Positions 17,038-25,159 of a stretch of DNA of 64,000 nt are shown in pieces. Origin of the DNA: Acetobacteraceae bacterium (GTDB taxonomy: Bacteria > Pseudomonadota > Alphaproteobacteria > Acetobacterales > Acetobacteraceae); contig CANJLW010000001.1 in the NCBI GenBank assembly GCA_947475245.1, positions 492,470 to 556,469 of the forward strand. The letters run 5' to 3'. The translations under genes were made by a program, and so were the position numbers. The notes under the pieces are model-generated. The model did no database searches and was not told the origin of the DNA. It worked only from the letters and a program-made list of their open reading frames with translations. Position 1 is the stretch's first letter. Each line of letters begins with the position of its first letter.

Positions 17038-17922
17038 ATGGACGTGCCCGTAGATCGTATCGCCACGCAGGAAGTTCCGCCGGTTCTGGTTGACAGGCCG
17101 GCGATCCATACCAGTCCCGTCATTTTCGCCTCGCCGCATTCCGGTCGCTGCTACAGTTCGGCCTTTTTGGCGTCGTCCCGGCTGGATGCGCTGAACCTGC
17201 GACGCAGCGAGGACTGCTTTGTGGACGAGCTGTTCGCCGCCGCGCCGGAACACGGCGTGCCTTTGCTGTCAGCGACCTTCCCGCGGGCTTATTGCGACGC
17301 GAACCGCGAACCCTGGGAACTCGATCCCACGATGTTCGAAGACACGTTGCCGCCCTGGGTAAACACAACCAGCCCGCGGGTCGGCGCCGGCCTGGGCACG
17401 ATCGCGCGCGTTGTCGCGTCCGGCGAAGCGATTTATCGCGCCCGCCTGAACTTCGCGGAAGCGGAGCGCAGGGTGGACGCATTGTGGCGCCCGTATCACG
17501 ACACGCTGACGTCGTTGATCGGTGGGGCAAAAGCGCTGTTCGGGTGCTGCCTGCTGATCGACTGCCATTCCATGCCCTCCAACGCGCAACCCACGCGCGG
17601 CGGCGTTCGGCATGCCGATTTTGTCCTGGGCGATGCGCATGGCTCCGCGTCGACTCCGCGCGTGACTCGCCATGTCGAGCGCCTGCTGACCGACCTCGGC
17701 TATGTCGTGCGCCGTAACGATCCCTATGCGGGCGGGTTCGTCACCCGGCACTACGGGCGCCCGCGCGACCATGTGCATGCTTTGCAGATTGAAATTTCGC
17801 GCGACCTGTATATGGACGAGGCGCGCATCGTACGTTTACCAACGTTCGACGCGCTGCGGCGGGATATGACCACGGTGATAGCGTCCATTGTCCGCGAAGC
17901 CCCTGATCTGATTTCGCCCTGA
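17038..17922 (+). CDS. N-formylglutamate amidohydrolase family protein
   Basis: A 294-residue zinc hydrolase of the HutG-type N-formylglutamate deformylase family. Visible family elements are FASPHSGRCY near residue 30, RRSEDCFVDELF near 58 and LLIDCHSMPS near 180, supplying His/Asp/Glu ligands. No other hut genes are nearby, so a role in histidine breakdown is not supported by context; other formyl- or acyl-amino acids are possible. I chose ATG 17038, since the longer frame runs back through the pgpA end. A 25-base gap separates it from the thiolase genes. Confidence 0.85.
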   Translation: MDVPVDRIATQEVPPVLVDRPAIHTSPVIFASPHSGRCYSSAFLASSRLDALNLRRSEDCFVDELFAAAPEHGVPLLSATFPRAYCDANREPWELDPTMFEDTLPPWVNTTSPRVGAGLGTIARVVASGEAIYRARLNFAEAERRVDALWRPYHDTLTSLIGGAKALFGCCLLIDCHSMPSNAQPTRGGVRHADFVLGDAHGSASTPRVTRHVERLLTDLGYVVRRNDPYAGGFVTRHYGRPRDHVHALQIEISRDLYMDEARIVRLPTFDALRRDMTTVIASIVREAPDLISP

Positions 17923-17947
17923 CCCAACGGCCGAGGACACAGACCGT

Positions 17948-19081
17948 ATGCCTCTTAAGATTCAGCCTGCCGTGATCGGCTGCGTGATCCGTCCGGTGAT
18001 CACCGGGCGTGACCGCTCCCTCGAAGAGATCATGTACGATACCGCCCAGTTGGCCTTGGCCGACGCGGGAATCACGATCGACGATATCGACGGCATCGTT
18101 GTCGCCTCCAACGATCAGTTCGACGGACGCGCGATCTCGGTGATGATGGCGTCATCCGCGCTTGGCGGCGTCGATCGCGACATTCTGTCCACGCCGTCGG
18201 CGTCCGAGCATGCTTTTGTCCTCGGTGCCCTCCGCGTCGCGTCCGGCCAGTATCGGACGCAGTTGATCGTATCCTGGAGCCCGACGGAGGCATCGTCGCT
18301 GTCGGAAGCGCAGCGTCTGGGCGCCGATCCCTATTATCACCGCGCCTTGCCGCTCGATGAATTGTCGTCGCACGCGCTGCAGGCCGCGGCGTTGGAACAT
18401 GCGGTTCCCGGCGCGCGCGCCATGGCGCAGGCCGTCGTCGCGAAAAATCGCCGCCACGGCGAAGCGGCCTATCCCGGCCTGGCCGGACAGGGCGCGCGCG
18501 GCAACGCGCGGTGGCCGATCGCCGCCGATATGACCACCGCCCCGGTGACCGGCGCGGTCGGCATTATCCTGGCCAGTCCCGAGTTCGTGCGGGAACGCGG
18601 CGTTGCGGCGCCGGCGTGGCTGCGCGGCATGGGCTGGGCGACGGAGGCCGCGTTCCTCGGCGACCGCGATCTCGCGACCGCGCCCGCCCTCGCCGAAGCG
18701 GCGCGCCAGGCCTATGCCGATGCCGGCGTGACCGCGGCGGATATCGATGTCGCGGAAATCGTCGATGCATCGCCCTATGCCGAACTGCTGGCCTACGAAG
18801 CGCTGTCGCTCGCGCCGCGGTCGGAATGGGCGGCGCGATTGGCCGACGGTTCGTTCGGCGCGGGCGGACGCCTGCCGGTGAACCTGTCGGGCGGCGTGCT
18901 GACCTATAATCCGGTGTTCTGCACCGGCCTGATCCGCATCGCGGAGATCGCCAATCAGGTGCGCGGGCGCGCCGGGACGCATCAAAAGCCGGGCGCGAAA
19001 CTTGGGATCGCGCAGGCGGGAAGCGGCTTCGCCATGCAGTATCAGGCCGCGGTCATTCTGGGAAAGGAGGCGCGGGCATGA
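17948..19081 (+). CDS. Thiolase-fold protein (SCP-x/lipid-transfer aldolase type), catalytic Cys absent
   Basis: The 377-residue protein is a thiolase homologue: DGIVVASNDQFDGRA near the N-terminus, a repeated KAS-like half near residues 245-275 (DIDVAEIVDASPYAELL) and VNLSGGVLTYNP near residue 315. The N-terminal nucleophile Cys is replaced by Ser/Ala in STPSASEHAF, and the C-terminal GHP His is replaced in GGVLTYNPVF. Classic Claisen chemistry is therefore unlikely. It overlaps the next thiolase by four bases and is followed by a DUF35 gene, as in heteromeric retro-aldolases and acyltransferases (Ltp2/ChsH-, PhlACB-like). Substrate unknown. Confidence 0.82.
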   Translation: MPLKIQPAVIGCVIRPVITGRDRSLEEIMYDTAQLALADAGITIDDIDGIVVASNDQFDGRAISVMMASSALGGVDRDILSTPSASEHAFVLGALRVASGQYRTQLIVSWSPTEASSLSEAQRLGADPYYHRALPLDELSSHALQAAALEHAVPGARAMAQAVVAKNRRHGEAAYPGLAGQGARGNARWPIAADMTTAPVTGAVGIILASPEFVRERGVAAPAWLRGMGWATEAAFLGDRDLATAPALAEAARQAYADAGVTAADIDVAEIVDASPYAELLAYEALSLAPRSEWAARLADGSFGAGGRLPVNLSGGVLTYNPVFCTGLIRIAEIANQVRGRAGTHQKPGAKLGIAQAGSGFAMQYQAAVILGKEARA

Positions 19082-20253
19082 GCGATCGCGTTGGCATTAT
19101 CGGGATCGGTCAATCCCATTTCCGTTCGCGCCGCGACGATGCGTCTTACCCCGACCTCGTTCGCGAAGCGGTGGTTCTGGCCATGGCGGATGCCGGGTTG
19201 GAACTGGACGCGATTCAGGCCGTCGTCTACTCGCTGTCGCCCGATGCCATGGTCGGCATCGGCAACGCCGAACGCCTCGGCGTCGATGCGGTCGGCGGGC
19301 GCAACAAGCGCTTTCTGCGGATCAATACCGGTGGTTCCACCGGCATCTCCTCGGTTGCGGCGGCCTACTACCATGTCGCTTCCGGCGCCTGCGATGTCGT
19401 GCTGACCGCCGGGGCGGACAAGGTCGGCGAATGCGGCGATTCCCAGACCGTGCTGAACAAAATCTGGGACCCGACGTACGAGCGTGCGTTGCCGCTGGGC
19501 ACGATCAACATGCTGGCCATGTCGGCCGTTCGCTACATGAAAAACACCGGCATGACGCAGGAGGACATGGCCCGCGTCGTGGTCAAGAACCGGCGCCATG
19601 CCTCGCTGAATCCGAACGCGCATTTGCGGAAGGAGGTCACCATCGACGACGTCATGGCGTCGCGACTGATTTCCTGGCCGATCAAGCTGATGGATTGCTG
19701 CCCGCAATCGTCGGGCGGGGCCGCGATGGTCCTGGCGTCGGAAAAGTTCATTCGCGACAACCATCTGGACGCGGTCTGGATCACCGGCCTCGCGCATTGT
19801 GCCGAAACGTACTGGATGGGCGACCGCATGGGGATCAACCCGACCGCGGAGCACGCGGATGCCCACGCCCTGCGCCGCTCGTTCGAGCGCAGCTACAAGA
19901 TGGCCGGCATCACGAACCCGCCGAAGCAGGTGCAGGTCGCGGAATTGTACGCGCCGTTCAGCAACACGGAGTTCCATGCCATCGACGCGGCGGGCCTTTG
20001 CGACATCGGTGCGTCCGTACCGATGATGCGCGAGGGACAGTTTGAGTTGGGCGGCTGGATTCCGGTGAATTGCTCCGGCGGGACGCTCTGCACCAACGCC
20101 ATTGCCGTCACGGCGATGGCGCGGGTGGCGGAAACCGCGCTCCAGGTATGGGGCAGAGCGGGGGATCATCAGGTCAAGGGGGCGAAACTGGGAATCGCAA
20201 GCGGTAACGGCGGCGATCATCAGATTTTCGGCACCATGGTTATCGAAGCATAA
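19078..20253 (+). CDS. Second thiolase-fold protein of the pair, catalytic Cys and His absent
   Basis: A 391-residue thiolase-family protein beginning GIIGIGQSHFRS. At the usual nucleophile position, where SCP-x proteins read NNNCSTG, it reads NTGGSTGISS, so the Cys is Gly. At the C-terminal His site it reads VNCSGGTLCTNAIA instead of GGxxxxGHP. VLTAGADKVGECG and VAELYAPFSNTEFHAID are otherwise family-like. The ATGA overlap with the upstream thiolase implies one-to-one production, so a mixed complex is likely. Together with the DUF35 protein it resembles acyl-CoA retro-aldolase complexes. The reaction is not established. Confidence 0.82.
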   Translation: MSDRVGIIGIGQSHFRSRRDDASYPDLVREAVVLAMADAGLELDAIQAVVYSLSPDAMVGIGNAERLGVDAVGGRNKRFLRINTGGSTGISSVAAAYYHVASGACDVVLTAGADKVGECGDSQTVLNKIWDPTYERALPLGTINMLAMSAVRYMKNTGMTQEDMARVVVKNRRHASLNPNAHLRKEVTIDDVMASRLISWPIKLMDCCPQSSGGAAMVLASEKFIRDNHLDAVWITGLAHCAETYWMGDRMGINPTAEHADAHALRRSFERSYKMAGITNPPKQVQVAELYAPFSNTEFHAIDAAGLCDIGASVPMMREGQFELGGWIPVNCSGGTLCTNAIAVTAMARVAETALQVWGRAGDHQVKGAKLGIASGNGGDHQIFGTMVIEA

Positions 20254-20267
20254 GACGGGAGCGGATA

Positions 20268-20720
20268 ATGGAACTTCTCGGTCGCCAGGAAGTCTGGAAC
20301 ATCACCTACGATCACGCTCTCGGCGAAACCGCGAGCTTCTTCTTTGGCCAAATTCGCGACAACAAACGGCTGTTCGGCCGTCGTTGCGCGAAGTCGAACC
20401 GCGTGCTGGTGCCGCCGCGGGCGTTTTCGGACGAAACACTGCTGCCGACCACGGAATGGGTGGAAGTCGGCCCCGCCGGTAAGATCGAGGCCTTCACGAT
20501 GGTCTACGAAGCCTTCAATAACCTGCCGGATCCGCCGTATGCGTTCGGCTATGTCCTGCTGGACGGCGCCGACACGGCCTTGGGCGGGTATTTCAAGGGC
20601 ATCGATCTGTCCGATCCGGACGCGGCCGCCGCGAAACTGGCGATCGGCACGCGCGTGATGACGAAGTTCCGCGAGGTCCGGAAGGGCGACGCGTTGGACT
20701 TTTGGTTTGAGATTGCCTGA
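20268..20720 (+). CDS. DUF35 (OB-fold, zinc-ribbon-type) thiolase partner with degenerate zinc site
   Basis: This 150-residue protein has the DUF35 order: N-terminal helix, ribbon (about 36-60) and OB-fold (about 64-150) with EAFTMVYEAF and YAFGYVLLDGADTALGGYF. The ribbon normally carries CxxC and CxxC; here it reads C40-AKS and FSDE, so only one of four cysteines remains and zinc is probably not bound. Such proteins pair with thiolase-fold enzymes and help hold the acyl-CoA or pantetheine. The gene starts 14 bases after the second thiolase and ends three bases before a convergent gene. Confidence 0.82.
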   Translation: MELLGRQEVWNITYDHALGETASFFFGQIRDNKRLFGRRCAKSNRVLVPPRAFSDETLLPTTEWVEVGPAGKIEAFTMVYEAFNNLPDPPYAFGYVLLDGADTALGGYFKGIDLSDPDAAAAKLAIGTRVMTKFREVRKGDALDFWFEIA

Positions 20721-20722
20721 CC

Positions 20723-21259
20723 CTATTCCGGGCGTCGCAGCCGAGCGTAGAGCACGACCGATCGCGGTTGACCGCCCACGAATGTCCAGTCTCGCATCAG
20801 ACCTTCCGGCACGAACCCGAGCCGTTGCGCGAGACTCGCGGACGGGATGTTCTCGGGTTCGATGCGGGCTTCGATCCGGTGCGTGCCGAGTGCCTGGAAG
20901 CAATGAGCCAGCAGCGCGGTCATTGCCTCGTGCGTGAAGCCCTGTCGGCGCCACGGCGTGGCGACGATCCATCCCACGGCCAGACGGCGCGCCGCAGGCT
21001 GGCGGCCATGGTAGTTCACCATGCCGATCATCCGGTCGTCGTCTCGTAGCGTGACGGCAAAGGTGGCATGCCATTGCGGATCGGCTGTCGTGGATTGGCG
21101 CAGGCGCGCGGTTGTTTCGGCCAGATCGGCCGAGGGCGGAGAGTCCCAGTACCGCATCGATTCCGCATCGCCATAACAGGCGTGCAATGCCGGCACATCG
21201 GCCTCTTGCAGCCCGCGCAAGCGCAGCCTTGGGGTTTCCAGGGTCGGAAGGTCAGCCAC
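20723..21259 (-). CDS. GNAT-family N-acetyltransferase (RimJ/RimL type)
   Basis: A 178-residue acetyl-CoA-dependent acyltransferase. The start LETPRLRLRGLQEADVPAL is typical for RimJ/RimL-like proteins. The acetyl-CoA loop is seen as VATPWRRQGFTHEAM near residue 105, and IEPENIPSASLAQRLGF near residue 137 is the conserved end motif. It is the last gene of the minus-strand cupin-TauD-amidohydrolase unit, 15 bases after the amidohydrolase. Substrate unknown; protein N-termini, antibiotics or small amines are possible. Confidence 0.87.
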   Translation of the reverse strand: MADLPTLETPRLRLRGLQEADVPALHACYGDAESMRYWDSPPSADLAETTARLRQSTTADPQWHATFAVTLRDDDRMIGMVNYHGRQPAARRLAVGWIVATPWRRQGFTHEAMTALLAHCFQALGTHRIEARIEPENIPSASLAQRLGFVPEGLMRDWTFVGGQPRSVVLYARLRRPE

Positions 21260-21274
21260 GGGTCGCCTGCCGCG

Positions 21275-22309
21275 TCACGACCCCAACCGATAGAACGTCG
21301 CCGCGGTATCATGGAACAGCGCGTTCTTCTCCGCCCCAGAAGCGCCCGCCGCGATGCGCTTGAACCCATTCCACAGAACCGGATACGAACACATTCCCTT
21401 ATCGACAGGAAAATTGCTCTCGAACATGCATCGATCCGCGCCGAAGTCTTCGATGCACGCTTCCATCCAGGGGCGCCACGCGTTGGCCAACTCACCGGAC
21501 GACGGCGGCAAAGCGTTTTCGTGGAAGTCAAAGCCATTCACAACCATCGCCAGACCGCCCAACTTAACATGGGCGTTCGGGCAGGCCGCCAGCCGCTTCA
21601 TCGCGGCGCGCCAATCGGCGAACACCGCGTCGCGCTTGCCGCGATAGGGGCCGACGCCAAGCGGCCCGCCGACATGGTTCAGCACGATCGGGGTTTCGGG
21701 ATTGGCGCGCGCGAGGTCCACCAGCTGATCGATCTGCGTGTGATACAGCCAGGCGTCAAAGCTCAGCTTGTATTTCGCCAGACGCGCGAACCCCGCTCGG
21801 AATCCCGGATCGCCCATCAGCGCAAAGCTCGGCGGCGTGGATATGCTGGCGAGGAAGCCGGGATGCCGAGCGGTTACCTGACGGATACCGCGAAAGCGCC
21901 CGCCGGCGGCGGCAATGTGGGCTTCCAGAACGGCATCGACTCGTTCCCCGATCCGGAAATCGGCATGCCCGATAATCCCTTCGCAAATCTTCGCATGAGT
22001 CTTCCGCCGCTCGGCCTCCTCGGCGACGGAGGCAACGAATTCGGTTTCACCGACCGGGCGCAGTTCCTCGGGGCCGGTGGTCCGATAGGCCCAGAAGCAT
22101 TGCAGGAAGACGGTTGAAACGATGTTGTGGCCGGATGTGACATCGGCCAGCAATTCATCCAGGTAATATTTGTTACCGGGATGATCCCACAGATGGTGAT
22201 GCGGATCGACGATCGGCAGTTCCGGCTCCAGGATATCCTCGGTCAACTTTGCCAGCCAGGTCTGGTTCGGAACCGGGTGGCGCAGCACCAGCGGGGGAAT
22301 TTCGGGCAT
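21275..22309 (-). CDS. Amidohydrolase of the PDC-hydrolase/lactonase-like family (COG3618)
   Basis: The 344-residue protein has a metal-site start IVDPHHHLWDHPGN near residue 33, then internal His residues in GIIGHADFR and IVLNHVGGPLG, and a C-terminal Asp-type region (ESNFPVDKGMCSYPVLW). This fits the TIM-barrel hydrolases that include 2-pyrone-4,6-dicarboxylate hydrolase, L-rhamnono-lactonase and related lactonases. It lies between a TauD dioxygenase and a GNAT gene, so it may open a lactone or imide in a small catabolic pathway. An AGGA site lies ahead of ATG 22309. Confidence 0.85.
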   Translation of the reverse strand: MPEIPPLVLRHPVPNQTWLAKLTEDILEPELPIVDPHHHLWDHPGNKYYLDELLADVTSGHNIVSTVFLQCFWAYRTTGPEELRPVGETEFVASVAEEAERRKTHAKICEGIIGHADFRIGERVDAVLEAHIAAAGGRFRGIRQVTARHPGFLASISTPPSFALMGDPGFRAGFARLAKYKLSFDAWLYHTQIDQLVDLARANPETPIVLNHVGGPLGVGPYRGKRDAVFADWRAAMKRLAACPNAHVKLGGLAMVVNGFDFHENALPPSSGELANAWRPWMEACIEDFGADRCMFESNFPVDKGMCSYPVLWNGFKRIAAGASGAEKNALFHDTAATFYRLGS

Positions 22310-22330
22310 TCTAGGACGATCCTTGATTGT

Positions 22331-23197
22331 CTACGCGGCGAGCACGAGGGCGTCGCCGACGATTGTTGTTCGGTGCATGACGCGCCGTTCCGTCGGATTA
22401 TGGGGCGTGACCGCGTGAATGGTGCAGCGGTTATCCCACATCAGCACGTCGTGCGGTTCCCACCGATGCTTGTAGATAAACTGCGGCTGTTCGGCGAATT
22501 CGGTCAGGTCCGCGATCAGTTTGCGCGCGGAAGCATCGTCCATCCCCTCGACCGCATCGTTGTAGATGGGGCTGATATACAGCGACATCCGACCGGTAAC
22601 GGGATGGCGGCGCACCAAAGGCTGCCAGATCGGCGGCATGGCGGCTTTTTCCGCCTCCGTCAGCGGCTTCAGATCGGCCAGCCGGTGCAGATTGCCGAAA
22701 TCGTGCCGCGCGCGACGACCGGCGATCGCGGAACGCAGGGAGTCGGGCAGGGCGTCGTAGACTTCGTACATGTTGATGAACTGAGTCTCTCCGCCCGTGC
22801 GGCTGATTTCCACGCCGTGCAGCAGCGAGCCGACGCAGGGCATGGCGCGGTACGAACTGTCGGAGTGCCAAAGCTGCGCCAGCGACACTTGTTTTACGGT
22901 CGGATGCTCCGGCGGCATCAACTCATTGTCGTCGTTGACGTTGGAAACGCGGAAGATCTCCTTCACGCGCTTTGACCGGATGATGGTCTGATGGAAGATT
23001 TCCGGTTCGCCGAAGTGACGCGTGAACGCGACATGCTCCTCGTCGGTGATCGGCTGTTCGGGAAAAACAACGACCAGGTTCTGCATCCACGCTTCGTGGA
23101 CGGCGGCGAAGGTCGCTTCGTCCATCGGCCGGCGTAGATCGACGCCCCGGATTTCCGCGCCGATCAGTGGGTGGAGTTTGCGGACGGTGATCGTCAT
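22331..23197 (-). CDS. TauD/TfdA-family 2-oxoglutarate Fe(II) dioxygenase
   Basis: A 288-residue dioxygenase. The iron triad is complete: H111 and D113 in LWHSDSSYR, and H261 in CTIHAVTPHN, with the 2-oxoglutarate Arg near residue 271-276 (ERRVMHR). N-terminal IGAEIRGVDLRRPMDE is typical of the TauD/TfdA group. Possible substrates include sulfonates, aryloxyacids or other carboxylates. It starts on an ATGA overlap with the upstream cupin gene, so both proteins are coupled. Nothing in the sequence fixes the substrate. Confidence 0.9.
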   Translation of the reverse strand: MTITVRKLHPLIGAEIRGVDLRRPMDEATFAAVHEAWMQNLVVVFPEQPITDEEHVAFTRHFGEPEIFHQTIIRSKRVKEIFRVSNVNDDNELMPPEHPTVKQVSLAQLWHSDSSYRAMPCVGSLLHGVEISRTGGETQFINMYEVYDALPDSLRSAIAGRRARHDFGNLHRLADLKPLTEAEKAAMPPIWQPLVRRHPVTGRMSLYISPIYNDAVEGMDDASARKLIADLTEFAEQPQFIYKHRWEPHDVLMWDNRCTIHAVTPHNPTERRVMHRTTIVGDALVLAA

Positions 23198-24150
23198 TGC
23201 GGATGCTCTGCGAATTCGAACCCCATGGCGCGGGTGTGATAATAGATGCCGCCATCCTGCACGATCAGGAACAGCGCCATGTCGTTGCCGCCGTTATGAT
23301 GGGAATGCACCGACACGGGCGGCGTGATGGTGGTTGCCCAGGGCGCCCATTCCTTGCGCTTACCGTCGATGACCGAGAAGCATAGGTCGCCCTGCACCAC
23401 AAGCGATACGGCGACCGAATTATGCCGGTGCGGCCGCTGCACGGCGCCGCCATGCAGGGAGTTCATTGCGACGGTCAAGGTCGGCAGAATGTTGCGCGTC
23501 GCTTCCTGCTGTTCGGCGGAGAAGATCAGCGCCGTGCCTGGGCTGGTGCCGTCGCGGCCGACTTCGTCGAGCAGGGCGATCTGACGTTCGATTTCCTCGC
23601 CTCGGAAATGCACCAACTCGGTCGGCGCGTTGCCCTGGGCCGGGGCCTGCAAGCGTTCGAAGGCCAGTTGCGGTTCGTTGGTCACCAACCAGAGCACGGC
23701 GTCCGACTCGCCGGCGGTGTGGGTCGCGTCCACGCCGCCCGGCAGGATGAACAGGTCACGCGGATTCCAGACGATTGTTTCTGTGCCGCAGACGGTCTGG
23801 CCGCTGCCGGCGATGACATAGGCAATCGTGCCGCTGCTGACGAAGGACGTCGGCAGGCTCTCGCCGGCCTTGATCTTGGCATAACGCGCCAAGACCAACG
23901 GGGAGGTCGCCGGGAACGGGCACTGCATCAGGTCCGACACATCGCACGCGATCAACCCCGTCGGTGTCGCCGGGTCCAGTGCTCGGCGTGGTTCGTCGAC
24001 GAAGGCATGATCGGGGACGGGAGGGTTCTTGATATTGAACGCATTTCCCGAATTGAAGAACCGCCCTCGCGCTTCCGCCGGAGACTGCGGAGCCTCCGCG
24101 CGCTGGGCCGGCATTTCGCCAATACTACGTGGCCGAAGATCGTCGGGCAT
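23194..24150 (-). CDS. Bicupin protein, gentisate 1,2-dioxygenase-like
   Basis: The 318-residue protein holds two cupin domains. The first (about 90-170) has LARYAKIKAGES and WNPRDLFILPGG; the second (about 225-305) has QRPHRHNSVAVSLV with two His, and PPVSVHSHHNGG with more. The second set looks able to hold Fe(II). Size and arrangement fit gentisate 1,2-dioxygenase-like ring-cleaving enzymes, though a non-aromatic role is possible. I chose ATG 24150 for its ribosome site GGAGGA; the frame extends 35 codons upstream. It is the first gene of a four-gene operon and divergent from the PhyH dioxygenase. Confidence 0.82.
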   Translation of the reverse strand: MPDDLRPRSIGEMPAQRAEAPQSPAEARGRFFNSGNAFNIKNPPVPDHAFVDEPRRALDPATPTGLIACDVSDLMQCPFPATSPLVLARYAKIKAGESLPTSFVSSGTIAYVIAGSGQTVCGTETIVWNPRDLFILPGGVDATHTAGESDAVLWLVTNEPQLAFERLQAPAQGNAPTELVHFRGEEIERQIALLDEVGRDGTSPGTALIFSAEQQEATRNILPTLTVAMNSLHGGAVQRPHRHNSVAVSLVVQGDLCFSVIDGKRKEWAPWATTITPPVSVHSHHNGGNDMALFLIVQDGGIYYHTRAMGFEFAEHPQ

Positions 24151-24200
24151 GCTAAATCCTCCACTCGATTGGGCGGCAGCATCCGGGGTGGTCAGCGTCG

Positions 24201-24223
24201 CGTCAAGACGTTGAAGCTTGACG
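24201..24223. promoter_or_regulatory. Inverted repeat in the cupin/PhyH divergent region
   Basis: CGTCAAG (24201-24207) and CTTGACG (24217-24223) are perfect 7-base arms with a 9-base spacer. The centre lies about 60 bases from both starts (24150 minus, 24273 plus), which suits one operator controlling both directions. No regulator gene is adjacent, so the protein that would bind is unknown. ATCCGG also occurs on both sides, at 24181 and 24226. Confidence 0.4.
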
Positions 24224-24272
24224 TGATCCGGTCTTTTGGGGCCTTGTCGTCGCAAGAACGGAGAATGATGCC

Positions 24273-25070
24273 ATGCTGACCGAAGACCAGATCAAGCACT
24301 TTCACACCGAAGGCTATCTGTTCCTGCCGGAGACTTTTTCGGCCGCCGAGGTCGCCATTCTGCGGGAAGAGGCGGAAAACGTCTACCGTCAGGAGCGACC
24401 GGAAGTCTGGCGCGAAAAGTCCGGCGCGCCGCGCACCGCCTTCGCCGCACACTTATACAATGAGGGTTTCGGCCTCCTCGGCAAGCATCCCCGCATGATC
24501 CAGCCGGTGGAGCAAATCTTCGGCGAACAAGTCTACATGCATCAGTATAAAGTGAACGCCAAAGCGTCGTTCACCGGCGACGTGTGGCAGTGGCACCAGG
24601 ACTACGGCACCTGGGCGCGCGACGACGGCATGCCGGAGCCCAGGGCGATGAATATCGCGGTCTTCCTGGATGAGGTGATGCCGATCAATGGTCCGCTCAT
24701 GCTCGTGCCGCGTAGCCATACGCAAGGCGTGCTCGCCGCCGGCCATGATGTCACCACCACGTCCTATCCGCTGTGGACCCTGGACGAGGATACGGTGACA
24801 CGGCTGGTTGATCAGGGCGGCATCGTCGCGCCGACCGGCAAACCCGGTGGGTTGCTGATGTTCCACGGCAATCTGGTGCATGGTTCGGCGGGCAACATCA
24901 CGCCGTATCCGCGCAAGATCGTTTATCTGACGCTGAATGCGGTTTCCAACTACATCCGCAAGCCGACCCGCAAGGAATGGATCGCCCATACCGACTTCGC
25001 CCCGATCGTGCCGACTGCTCCCGATGCGCTGCTGAATTACGCATCGCGGTTCAAGCAGGCGGCGGAATAA
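24273..25070 (+). CDS. Phytanoyl-CoA dioxygenase-family (PhyH/EctD-like) hydroxylase
   Basis: A 265-residue 2-oxoglutarate Fe(II) dioxygenase. The triad is H108 and D110 in WQWHQDYGTW, and H203 in NLVHGSAGN, with R214 for 2-oxoglutarate. The stretch RAMNIAVFLDEVMPINGPLM and LVPRSHTQG strongly resembles ectoine and proline hydroxylases of the PhyH family. No ectoine synthesis genes are present, so hydroxylation of an amino acid or another small acid is more likely. It is divergent from the cupin-TauD operon across 122 bases. Confidence 0.88.
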   Translation: MLTEDQIKHFHTEGYLFLPETFSAAEVAILREEAENVYRQERPEVWREKSGAPRTAFAAHLYNEGFGLLGKHPRMIQPVEQIFGEQVYMHQYKVNAKASFTGDVWQWHQDYGTWARDDGMPEPRAMNIAVFLDEVMPINGPLMLVPRSHTQGVLAAGHDVTTTSYPLWTLDEDTVTRLVDQGGIVAPTGKPGGLLMFHGNLVHGSAGNITPYPRKIVYLTLNAVSNYIRKPTRKEWIAHTDFAPIVPTAPDALLNYASRFKQAAE

Positions 25071-25085
25071 CGCCCGCCGTCAGTT

Positions 25086-25102
25086 CGGGCGTGACACGCC
25101 CG
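25086..25102 (+). terminator. Short GC hairpin after the PhyH gene
   Basis: CGGGCG (25086-25091) and CGCCCG (25097-25102) form a 6-bp stem with a 5-base loop, 15 bases after the dioxygenase stop. There is no U-run, so termination would be weak or Rho-assisted. The 89-base gap to sorA holds nothing else recognisable. Confidence 0.3.
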
Positions 25103-25159
25103 CGGTTGCCCCCCATGGTATCGGGGTAATCGACAGGCTGCGGGAAAGGATCGCGCCAG

